Source: Firmicutes bacterium UBA2530
Lineage (GTDB): Bacteria; Bacillota; Clostridia; Tissierellales; Sedimentibacteraceae
Length of the DNA: 46,546 nucleotides
Assembly (NCBI GenBank): GCA_002340985.1
Contig: DDNC01000013.1
Coordinates: 17,046 to 63,591 of the forward strand
Reading direction: 5' to 3'
The notes under the pieces were generated by a model. The model had not been told where the DNA came from, made no database searches, and saw only the letters and a list, made by a program, of their open reading frames with translations. Position numbers and translations under genes: made by a program. Shown here one piece after another: positions 1 to 6,180 of the stretch; position 1 is the stretch's first letter; each line of letters opens with the position of its first letter.

Positions 1-141
1 AAGATGCACATCATTGTCCTTAACAGTATCAACAGCCTCAAAGCCCGAATAACACTTTAATATATTATACCCTTCATTTTTCAAATATACCTCGATAGCT
101 TCAACAATTTCTCTGTCGTCATCACATACTAATATATTCAT
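1..141 (-). CDS. Response regulator, receiver domain (5' part only)
   Basis: Only the first 47 codons are present; the gene runs off the left edge. The translation begins MNILVCDDDREIVEAIEVYL, with the acidic cluster (D7-D9) that binds Mg2+ in CheY-like receiver domains near the start. The phosphoacceptor Asp, expected near residue 50, lies outside the window, as does the output domain, so OmpR-type or other cannot be decided. A clear ribosome binding site (GGAGGTGAT) precedes the ATG. It lies downstream of the GH26 gene on the same strand, separated by a hairpin at 193-213, so it is probably a separate unit. A partner kinase may lie to the left of the window. Confidence 0.85.
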   Translation of the reverse strand, partial: MNILVCDDDREIVEAIEVYLKNEGYNILKCYSGFEAVDTVKDNDVHL

Positions 142-192
142 AGCATCACCTCCGTTAACTTAGACGTAACATATAGCAAAAAAGTTCATTCC

Positions 193-213
193 GCTGCCCG
201 CCGAGCGGGCAGC
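193..213. terminator. Rho-independent terminator hairpin after the GH26 gene
   Basis: A perfect 9-bp GC-rich stem (GCTGCCCGC / GCGGGCAGC) with loop CGA. It lies 8 bases past the GH26 stop codon. On the minus strand the T-run comes about 7 bases after the stem (AACTTTTTT), while the plus strand has an immediate T-rich tail, so it can work in both directions. Confidence 0.75.
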
Positions 214-220
214 TTGTTTT

Positions 221-1735
221 TTATTTATATTTTTGAAGACCTCTCTTTATTGCTTCTATAACCTCGGGCTCCAGATCCAGTCTGTAGTTTCTTGATACTG
301 TCTTTTCCTGCTTTGACATATCGTAGTCCTGCCCGTTCCACAATACTGCAAGCTTTATTCTGTCATACTGCGAAATTTTGCTGAACATATCATCAAACCA
401 CATGCTCTTATTTCCTCCGGCAGATGCTCCGCTGAATTCCGTAATCATCATCGGATGCTTGAAACGTCTGGCATAATCATAGTAGAAATGGTCATATGCC
501 TCAGCAAAGCTTCTCCATATTTCTCCCGGATAATAGTTTCCTGTATTATAGGCTGTAAGTCCAACGATATCAACGTATTCATTGCCCGGGTAATAATTCA
601 GATAATGGTTGTATGCATAATTTGGGAATGATTTCTCATTTGGATTCCATACGAAAATCAGATTGTCAACTCCCATTTCCTTGAATTTATCATATATATA
701 TCGCCAGCATTCAATAAATAAGTCTGTGTCTTTTCCTACAAGATGGGCTGAATACCATACCCATTCTCCGTTCATTTCATTGTTTAGCCTGAAAAGGACA
801 GGATAGTCATATTCATTGAAGTTTTCCGCCAATTGCTCAAGATACTCATCATATTCTCCTCTGAGTATTTCAAGAGTAACGTCCTTTTCCTTTCCATCCA
901 CCATATCAACGGTGTACAGCCCGTATTCAACTACCTTTCCCTGCTCCTTTGCCAGATTCATTGCTTCTGTCTTGTAAGGCAGCTGAAAAGAATTATACAA
1001 AAGCACAACCGGGAACTCATAATCAAGCATAGTTTCTATTTGCTTAAGCCTGTATGAATAGTGAGGATAAGTAGGTTCAAATATTCCGAAGTCAACCTTT
1101 TCATTTTCCGCGAAATATTTATTGTAAAAACCGAGGGTTTTCTCGTCAAACTGCTTTGAAACGGGTTCAAACACTCTGTCCGACTTCATTGTTCCCGTCT
1201 TGCTTATAAGTTTGAAGCTGGGCATTATCTGCTCAATATACAAAGGCTTTGAAGACTTCATAAAAACAGTTATCAGTTCCTTGTATGACCTTGAAAATGT
1301 AATCATAGCATAATAGCTGCGATCAGCTCGTGAGTCTGAAACCTTTTCTCTTTCATAAAGCATTATATGACCGCTTATTCCATCGAAATTATGGTTGTAA
1401 TCTCCGGTTATTTTGAATTCCGGATTTTTCATTATTCCTCTGTTCCCATAGCTGATATATGTAGCCCGATTGTCGAGACCGCTGTAAAAGTTGTCATATA
1501 AAATGTCCACAACCAGATCATCAGATTCGAAGCGGCTCTTGACACTGGCAATGTCCTCGTTCAGCTTTAAGCTGTTTAAAAGCACTATTTCATATCCGTA
1601 TGGATTATTGGTATATTTGTTATACGCGTCTGAATAAGGTATAAGTGCAGTACTTTCCGCCTCTGCCGCAAACACCGTATTTAACGTTAAAATCATAAGC
1701 GCTGTGACTGTTAAAAATATTTTCTTGAAATTCAT
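221..1735 (-). CDS. Secreted glycoside hydrolase, family 26-like (beta-mannanase type)
   Basis: 504 residues. An N-terminal signal peptide (hydrophobic stretch, cleavage near the AEA at about 23-26) predicts export. Residues 30-190 form a domain I do not recognise. The C-terminal 300 residues resemble GH26 TIM barrels: NEMNGEW carries the likely acid/base Glu320, and ITEFSG carries the likely nucleophile Glu433. Their spacing of 113 residues fits GH26 retaining mannanases. VDIVGLTAYN and a Trp-rich WYSAH segment would line the sugar cleft. Start: ATG after AGGAGA, with a strong promoter upstream. The substrate (mannan, beta-1,3/1,4-glucan or an endogenous envelope polymer) cannot be read from the sequence. 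GH26-type barrel is likely; the exact activity is inference. Confidence 0.8.
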   Translation of the reverse strand: MNFKKIFLTVTALMILTLNTVFAAEAESTALIPYSDAYNKYTNNPYGYEIVLLNSLKLNEDIASVKSRFESDDLVVDILYDNFYSGLDNRATYISYGNRGIMKNPEFKITGDYNHNFDGISGHIMLYEREKVSDSRADRSYYAMITFSRSYKELITVFMKSSKPLYIEQIMPSFKLISKTGTMKSDRVFEPVSKQFDEKTLGFYNKYFAENEKVDFGIFEPTYPHYSYRLKQIETMLDYEFPVVLLYNSFQLPYKTEAMNLAKEQGKVVEYGLYTVDMVDGKEKDVTLEILRGEYDEYLEQLAENFNEYDYPVLFRLNNEMNGEWVWYSAHLVGKDTDLFIECWRYIYDKFKEMGVDNLIFVWNPNEKSFPNYAYNHYLNYYPGNEYVDIVGLTAYNTGNYYPGEIWRSFAEAYDHFYYDYARRFKHPMMITEFSGASAGGNKSMWFDDMFSKISQYDRIKLAVLWNGQDYDMSKQEKTVSRNYRLDLEPEVIEAIKRGLQKYK

Positions 1736-1779
1736 ATTCTATCTCCTGTTCATTATTCGGGGATACCCGCGCACTTTCA

Positions 1780-1808
1780 ATTTTATCAGACATAATATGT
1801 GGTGTCAA
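1780..1808 (-). promoter_or_regulatory. Sigma-A promoter of the GH26 gene
   Basis: On the minus strand TTGACA (1803-1808), a 17-bp spacer and TAAAAT (1780-1785) preceded by TGA. It lies about 45 bases upstream of the ATG. Confidence 0.75.
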
Positions 1809-1841
1809 ATAATTTGCCTAATCTAAAAAATGTAAAAACAC

Positions 1842-1870
1842 TTTGTAAAAGCCATATATTATGATATAAT
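1842..1870 (+). promoter_or_regulatory. Sigma-A promoter of the Gate-domain gene pair
   Basis: TTTGTA (1842-1847), 17-bp spacer, TATAAT (1865-1870) with an extended TGA. It is followed by AAGGAGG before the ATG at 1898. It is back-to-back with the GH26 promoter. Confidence 0.7.
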
Positions 1871-1897
1871 CTCTCTTACGATTTAAGGAGGAAAACA

Positions 1898-2320
1898 ATG
1901 GTTACAACGGATACTTTTAAAAGAGGTTTTAAAAATGGCATCAGAACACTGCTTGACCTGATGAAAATATTGGTTCCCGTATATGTTGGAGTCCAGATTC
2001 TTTCAATATCGGGAATCTTATATAAAATAGCGGAATTTTTTGAACCTGTTATGTCATTGTTCGGCCTTCCCGGCGAATCTTCAGTCATATTGATTTTTGG
2101 CTGGTTCTCCGGCATATATGCGGCATTGGGAGCTTTGGCCGCCATTAAGCTCAACAGTGTGCAGGTAACCAAAATGGCAATTATGCTGTCCATAGCACAC
2201 AATCTCATAACTGAGGGCGCGGTTGTTAAAAAATTGGGAGTAAGCACGCTGTTTAGTGTTTCCCTCAGGATTATATTTTCTTTAATAATGGGATTTTTAT
2301 ACTACAGGATATTCGGATGA
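1898..2320 (+). CDS. Nucleoside-recognition (Gate) domain membrane protein, first half of a pair
   Basis: 140 residues with about four hydrophobic segments. The pattern LFGLPGESSVILIFGW...AIMLSIAHNL is typical of the Gate domain (nucleoside-recognition family) found in SpmA, SpmB and the membrane part of FeoB. It has a good RBS (AAGGAGG) and is followed after 12 bases by a second Gate protein, so the two probably assemble as a heteromer. It is shorter than B. subtilis SpmA (about 196 residues), so SpmA orthology is not claimed. SpmA/SpmB support spore core dehydration; in other lineages Gate pairs are implicated in solute or metal transport. The substrate is unknown. Confidence 0.8.
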   Translation: MVTTDTFKRGFKNGIRTLLDLMKILVPVYVGVQILSISGILYKIAEFFEPVMSLFGLPGESSVILIFGWFSGIYAALGALAAIKLNSVQVTKMAIMLSIAHNLITEGAVVKKLGVSTLFSVSLRIIFSLIMGFLYYRIFG

Positions 2321-2332
2321 TAGGAGGGCATT

Positions 2333-2782
2333 ATGGAAATAATTGTTGATATAATCGGTAATCTCGTATCATTTATATGGGGAATTGCAAAAATATTGAT
2401 TCCATTGATGATAGCTATAGAAATATTGAAGGATACAAAATTTATAAATAAGCTTTCGGGCTCAATCAAGCCTGTAACGAAATTTTTCACCATAAGTGAA
2501 AATTCCGGCATTTCTCTCTTATTCGGTGTGGCCTTCGGTCTCACCATAGGTGCCGGTGCAGTGATTCAGAGTGTAAAGGATTATGACATAGACAAAAGGA
2601 GCATATTTCTGGTGACCATGTTTTTATCCATGTGTCATGCAATATTTGAAGATTCGATACTTTTCGGCTCCATTGGTGCAAATATATTTATTCTGCTGGC
2701 GGTGCGATTAATTTCCGCCGTATCCATAACATTCATATTATCGAGATTTATAAAGGAAGACCTATCAAGTAAAATTCAATAA
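2333..2782 (+). CDS. Nucleoside-recognition (Gate) domain membrane protein, second half of a pair
   Basis: 149 residues and four or five membrane segments. The GVAFGLTIGAGAVIQS and MCHAIFEDSILFG motifs (polar His and Glu within a membrane helix) are characteristic of the Gate family and match the matching helix of its upstream partner. A strong RBS (AGGAGGGCATT) precedes the ATG, 12 bases after the upstream stop. It is probably co-transcribed and co-assembled with the 1898-2320 protein. The unit ends at the strong hairpin at 2788-2816. Transport or spore-maturation roles are possible from family knowledge; nothing in the sequence decides between them. Confidence 0.8.
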   Translation: MEIIVDIIGNLVSFIWGIAKILIPLMIAIEILKDTKFINKLSGSIKPVTKFFTISENSGISLLFGVAFGLTIGAGAVIQSVKDYDIDKRSIFLVTMFLSMCHAIFEDSILFGSIGANIFILLAVRLISAVSITFILSRFIKEDLSSKIQ

Positions 2783-2787
2783 ACTTA

Positions 2788-2816
2788 AGGTCGGATTGGT
2801 ATTACCAATCCGACCT
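2788..2816. terminator. Bidirectional terminator between convergent genes
   Basis: A 13-bp perfect stem (AGGTCGGATTGGT / ACCAATCCGACCT) with loop ATT, followed by GTTTT on the plus strand and preceded by an A-containing tract that reads as T-rich on the minus strand. It serves the Gate pair and hisS. Confidence 0.85.
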
Positions 2817-2819
2817 GTT

Positions 2820-4076
2820 TTAGTTAGCAGATAAATCCTTCAGCTCTGTTTCTTCTCCGCCGTATACGGCAAATTTATTAAATCCGTATTCCGCAAATTG
2901 GTTTAATTGCTTTGACAGCTTCTTTGCCTTTTCAAACAGAGATACAACGTATCCTTGTTCTCTGAGCTCATCCGCCTTTTTCATCACGTCTATATAATCA
3001 TCTCCTGACTCATAGAGCATAACCACCTTTTCCTGACCCGGAACTCTGAATTTTTCTTCCATGAGCTGATTTACAAGTCTTTCGAAGCCAATTGAAAATC
3101 CTATTGCAGGTATCTTTTCTCCGATGAAATTACCTACCATTTCATCGTATCTGCCACCTCCGGCTATGGAATATCCCAAATCCTTGTAAGCAACCTCGAA
3201 GATGGAGCCGGTATAGTAGCCCATACCTCTTATTAGGGTGAAATCAAACTCAACATCATATTTATCTCCTGCATATCTTCTTGAGCTCTCGAGGATTTCC
3301 TTTACTTCCTTGACAACATCCTCGGACACACCGTACTCACTAAGGCTTTCCGTTCCTTTTTCATTCATGCTCTTCAGCGCATCTACCAATTTCGTAATAG
3401 CCTCATCATTGTACTGTTTTTCCCGGAGCTCCTTTTGGATGCCTTCCATTCCTATTTTGTCCAGCTTGTCAACCACGATACACACACTGTCGAATTCTGC
3501 TTCAGTAAATCCACAGCTTGTTATAACTGCCTTCAAAACTCTCCTGTCGTTAAATCTTACCACAAAATCATTTACGCCCAGAGCATTCAGCGCCTTTGCC
3601 GTTGTTGCTATAAGCTCCAGCTCGGCAGCCTTTGTTCCGTCACCGATTATATCTATATCGCACTGCTTGAAGCTTCTGTATCTTCCTTTTTGTGCCCTTT
3701 CCGCCCTGAACACATTCCCTACCTGCAACGCTTTGAAAACAGCCGGAAGATTGGCCTTGTTGTTGCAGTAGAACCTGCTTAAAGGAACAGTAAGGTCATA
3801 TCTCAGACCTAAATCAGCCAGATCTTCCTCTGACAGTTCTCCTTTTGAAAAATCAAGCTTTTCTCCTCTTTTCAGAATTTTAAATATAAGCTTCAGATTT
3901 TCTCCGCCCTTGCTTCCAACCAGGTTTTCTATATTTTCAACCACAGGCGTTTCTATAAGCTCAAAACCGCTTTGCTTGTATGTATTTACTATAACACCTT
4001 CAACGTAGTCCCTGATTTCCTTCTCCTGAGGCGTTATATCTCTCATTCCCTTTGCAGGGTTTGTATTAGCCTTCAT
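2820..4076 (-). CDS. hisS: Histidyl-tRNA synthetase
   Basis: 418 residues from an ATG preceded by AGGAGGTAGCA; the frame is open 27 codons further upstream but without an RBS. Class II synthetase features: motif 2 FRAERAQKGRYRSFKQCDID at about 123-142, the histidine-binding LIRGMGYYTG at 281-290, GGGRYDEM near 307, and motif 3 AIGFSIGFERL near 325-333. A C-terminal anticodon-binding domain (about 345-418) follows, which makes HisZ unlikely. It charges tRNA-His in the cytoplasm. The usual G-L-D-Y-Y-T of the His-A loop reads G-M-G-Y-Y-T, as I recall for a divergent clostridial HisRS subgroup, so a second hisS could exist elsewhere. Its own promoter lies at 4129-4157. Confidence 0.93.
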   Translation of the reverse strand: MKANTNPAKGMRDITPQEKEIRDYVEGVIVNTYKQSGFELIETPVVENIENLVGSKGGENLKLIFKILKRGEKLDFSKGELSEEDLADLGLRYDLTVPLSRFYCNNKANLPAVFKALQVGNVFRAERAQKGRYRSFKQCDIDIIGDGTKAAELELIATTAKALNALGVNDFVVRFNDRRVLKAVITSCGFTEAEFDSVCIVVDKLDKIGMEGIQKELREKQYNDEAITKLVDALKSMNEKGTESLSEYGVSEDVVKEVKEILESSRRYAGDKYDVEFDFTLIRGMGYYTGSIFEVAYKDLGYSIAGGGRYDEMVGNFIGEKIPAIGFSIGFERLVNQLMEEKFRVPGQEKVVMLYESGDDYIDVMKKADELREQGYVVSLFEKAKKLSKQLNQFAEYGFNKFAVYGGEETELKDLSAN

Positions 4077-4128
4077 TGCTACCTCCTGTCCTGCAATTAT
4101 GACTGTCGTCTTAATTTCATTTTTTCTA

Positions 4129-4157
4129 ATATTACCAAATAAACTGTTTATTATCAA
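4129..4157 (-). promoter_or_regulatory. Sigma-A promoter of hisS
   Basis: Minus strand TTGATA (4152-4157), 17-bp spacer, TAATAT (4129-4134). It lies in the 83-base gap between dsdA and hisS. I saw no T-box leader. Confidence 0.6.
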
Positions 4158-4159
4158 CT

Positions 4160-5488
4160 CTATTTTAAATGAGTTTCCAAAAACTGCTTTCTTATTTCAT
4201 CAGGCACGAGACTGCCTCCCGTTGCCCACGCAACGTGGACGGCATTTTTCATCCTTTGCTCAAGGTCGTGCTTAGCTATATATTCCTTTCCTTCACCCGA
4301 GGCTTCCATCTTTATTACACCTTCAAACGCAGCACATGCTGAGGGCTCAATATAAATATTTTCTGAGGCATAAAGATATCTCATATTGTTATAAAGCTTA
4401 TAATCATCAACAGTAAAAATTCCTCCAAGCACATAGTCCATTATTTTTCCCACCAACTTTGAAGGTCTTCCTACTGCAAGTCCGTCCGCATGTGTCTTCC
4501 CGTCAATTCCCAGGTCCTGCACGCTTATGTCATCATGCAGCCCCGTGGCCATTCCCGCAAGCATGGCAGGTGCATGGGTCGGCTCCACAAAGAAGCAATG
4601 CACATTATCTCCGTATATTGACTTTAATCCATAGGTAATTCCTCCCGGGGACCCACCTACACCGCATGGCAGGTAAACAAACATTGGATGCTCCTCGTCA
4701 ACAGTCACGTTCATATCATTCAGCTGCTTTTCAAGCCTCCTTGCTGCAACGGCATAACCTAAAAACAAGTTCATGGAATTTTCATCGTCCACAAAGTAGC
4801 TCATTGGGTCCATATCCGAAAGCTTCCTGCCTTCCTCCACCGCTTTGGAAAAATCGCTGTCGTATTCTACAACCTGTGCACCTTTTGACCTCAGGAGATC
4901 TTTTTTCCACTGCTTTGCATCTGCTGACATATGAACGATAACATTAAATCCCAGCGCAGCAGAGGTTATGCCTATGCTCAATCCCAGGTTTCCTGTTGAA
5001 CCCACCTGTATTTTGAACTGATGAAAAAAATCCCTGTATTTTTGCTGAGCAAGTATAGCATAGTCATCTTCTTCAGTTATCATATTGTTTTCCAAAGCAA
5101 GCTTCTCTGCGTATTTCAGCACCTCATATATGCCTCCTCTTGCCTTTATACTTCCTGCTATGGCAAGATGGCTGTCCATTTTAAGAAACAGCTGTCCCGA
5201 GATTTCAGAGTCGTATGCTTCCTCAAGCTGATTTTTCATACTTTTTATTTCTTTTAAGGGAGATTCTATTATCCCACGGGCTGATTTTGTTTCAGGAAAC
5301 AGAATTTCTATGAGAGGCGCAAATTTTTCAAGACGTCTTTCCGCATCATCAATTGCGGCTGTGTCCATATGTATTTTTTTCTCAGCCTCTCCATAAGGTA
5401 CAAGTTTGGGGTTCAGCCAAAGGACCTCCTTCAGCTGGGATACTGCTTTCAAATCCTTGCTATGTATTAATTCATTCTTATCAATCAT
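4160..5488 (-). CDS. dsdA: D-serine ammonia-lyase (D-serine dehydratase)
   Basis: 442 residues, the normal DsdA length. A fold-type II PLP enzyme converting D-serine to pyruvate and ammonia. Lys115 in HLAIAGSIKARGG is the Schiff-base lysine; GSTGNLG (163-169) is the phosphate-binding loop; CGVGGSPGG (275-283) is also typical. Start at the ATG six bases after CAGGAGG; the frame extends 31 codons further but would run through the hairpin and promoter. It is cytoplasmic and may detoxify D-serine or supply pyruvate. It has its own short leader with a terminator-like hairpin touching the RBS (see findings). hisS follows after 83 bases with its own promoter. Confidence 0.93.
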   Translation of the reverse strand: MIDKNELIHSKDLKAVSQLKEVLWLNPKLVPYGEAEKKIHMDTAAIDDAERRLEKFAPLIEILFPETKSARGIIESPLKEIKSMKNQLEEAYDSEISGQLFLKMDSHLAIAGSIKARGGIYEVLKYAEKLALENNMITEEDDYAILAQQKYRDFFHQFKIQVGSTGNLGLSIGITSAALGFNVIVHMSADAKQWKKDLLRSKGAQVVEYDSDFSKAVEEGRKLSDMDPMSYFVDDENSMNLFLGYAVAARRLEKQLNDMNVTVDEEHPMFVYLPCGVGGSPGGITYGLKSIYGDNVHCFFVEPTHAPAMLAGMATGLHDDISVQDLGIDGKTHADGLAVGRPSKLVGKIMDYVLGGIFTVDDYKLYNNMRYLYASENIYIEPSACAAFEGVIKMEASGEGKEYIAKHDLEQRMKNAVHVAWATGGSLVPDEIRKQFLETHLK

Positions 5489-5494
5489 AGTTTT

Positions 5495-5526
5495 CCTCCT
5501 GAAAAAGGGAGGGATTCCTCCCTCCC
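5495..5526 (-). promoter_or_regulatory. dsdA leader: terminator-like hairpin next to the RBS
   Basis: On the minus strand an 8-bp stem GGGAGGGA / TCCCTCCC (5507-5526, loop GGAA) is followed at once by TTTTT (5502-5506) and then the RBS CAGGAGG (5495-5501). It can act as the terminator of the upstream DUF pair. It also lies inside the predicted dsdA leader, and its CCTCC could instead pair with the GGAGG of the RBS. Confidence 0.6.
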
Positions 5527-5537
5527 CTGATGGTGTT

Positions 5538-5546
5538 ATTATATCA
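5538..5546 (-). promoter_or_regulatory. Extended -10 promoter of dsdA
   Basis: Minus strand TGATATAAT (TG at 5545-5546, TATAAT at 5538-5543). The -35 is poor (TATAAA at 17 bp), as is common with extended -10 promoters. The predicted RNA starts about ten bases before the hairpin at 5507-5526. Confidence 0.55.
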
Positions 5547-5584
5547 TATCTGCGGCAATTTTTATACACTGTTATCAACAATTT

Positions 5585-5800
5585 TTATATCAATTTCTGC
5601 TTTGTTGTCACTATTACATCGGCAGACTTTATTCCTGACAGAGTGCATTGACTGGTGACATCGTTGGCAATAATCCTATTCATGGTCGCTTGCACTTCCG
5701 CTGCTGTAAGATCGGACCTCGGATCTTCAAGATTAAACCTGAATACTGTTCCTTCATCAGTATTGAACGACATTGATAATCTTTCTGTTATATCAGACAT
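5585..5800 (-). CDS. DUF2922 family small protein
   Basis: 71 residues. The centre (DPRSDLTAAEVQATMNRIIA) followed by a C-terminal IKSADVIVTTKQKLI strand is the pattern I know from DUF2922 proteins of Firmicutes, which are small, soluble and of unknown function. It has an RBS (AGAGGTGAT) and lies 36 bases behind the DUF1659 gene, its usual neighbour. No signal peptide or membrane segment. The two genes probably share a transcript that ends at the 5507-5526 hairpin. Confidence 0.75.
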   Translation of the reverse strand: MSDITERLSMSFNTDEGTVFRFNLEDPRSDLTAAEVQATMNRIIANDVTSQCTLSGIKSADVIVTTKQKLI

Positions 5801-5836
5801 TTTATCACCTCTTTCATTACAAAATCACTTTCATAT

Positions 5837-6067
5837 TTACTCTATCTCTTCCAACAGCTCATACTCCTCGTGTCTGATAACCTTTTTTATCTCGTGTTTC
5901 TGCAGGAGTTGCAAGTCCTTTGCCATATTATAAAACTTTTCATGCGAAGACGTATTTTTTAGTTTAGCCATTGTGGTTGTTTTGAGAATTTCTTTGTTGT
6001 TATCATCAAATCCCTTGCTGAAGACAATCTTCAAAACAGAATCTGCCTGATTCGATATAACGCTCAT
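5837..6067 (-). CDS. DUF1659 family small protein
   Basis: 76 residues. The N-terminal half (VLKIVFSKGFDDNNKEILKTTT) matches the short beta-rich DUF1659 domain; the C-terminal third is charged and longer than I expect for the family (KHEIKKVIRHEEYELLEEIE). A perfect RBS (AAGGAGGTGAT) precedes the ATG. It pairs with the DUF2922 gene 36 bases downstream, a common Firmicutes arrangement with no known function. It is divergent from the CamA-like methyltransferase. Confidence 0.7.
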   Translation of the reverse strand: MSVISNQADSVLKIVFSKGFDDNNKEILKTTTMAKLKNTSSHEKFYNMAKDLQLLQKHEIKKVIRHEEYELLEEIE

Positions 6068-6120
6068 AATATCACCTCCTTGCCTATCTGCTACTATATA
6101 GCATTTGGTCGCTTATTTTA

Positions 6121-6149
6121 TTGATTTATTTTATCTAAAATGATAACAT
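6121..6149 (+). promoter_or_regulatory. Promoter of the CamA-like methyltransferase
   Basis: TTGATT (6121-6126), 17-bp spacer, TAACAT (6144-6149). If used, the RNA starts after the ATG at 6148 and supports the start at 6181. Confidence 0.5.
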
Positions 6150-6180
6150 GAGGGAAAGGACATCAATCGGAGAAGGAATT

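Noticed and set aside
1898..2782. SpmA/SpmB orthologues
   Set aside because: Same Gate family and paired, but clearly shorter than SpmA; only family membership is claimed.
3238..3771. Long open frame antisense to hisS
   Set aside because: No RBS, composition is the mirror of the conserved HisRS gene; one of many such shadows over hisS, pyk, dnaE and cstA.
2820..4076. Possible HisZ (ATP-phosphoribosyltransferase regulatory subunit) instead of HisRS
   Set aside because: Motif 2, the Q-C-D-I-D segment, motif 3 and a C-terminal anticodon-binding domain are all present, and no histidine biosynthesis gene is near.
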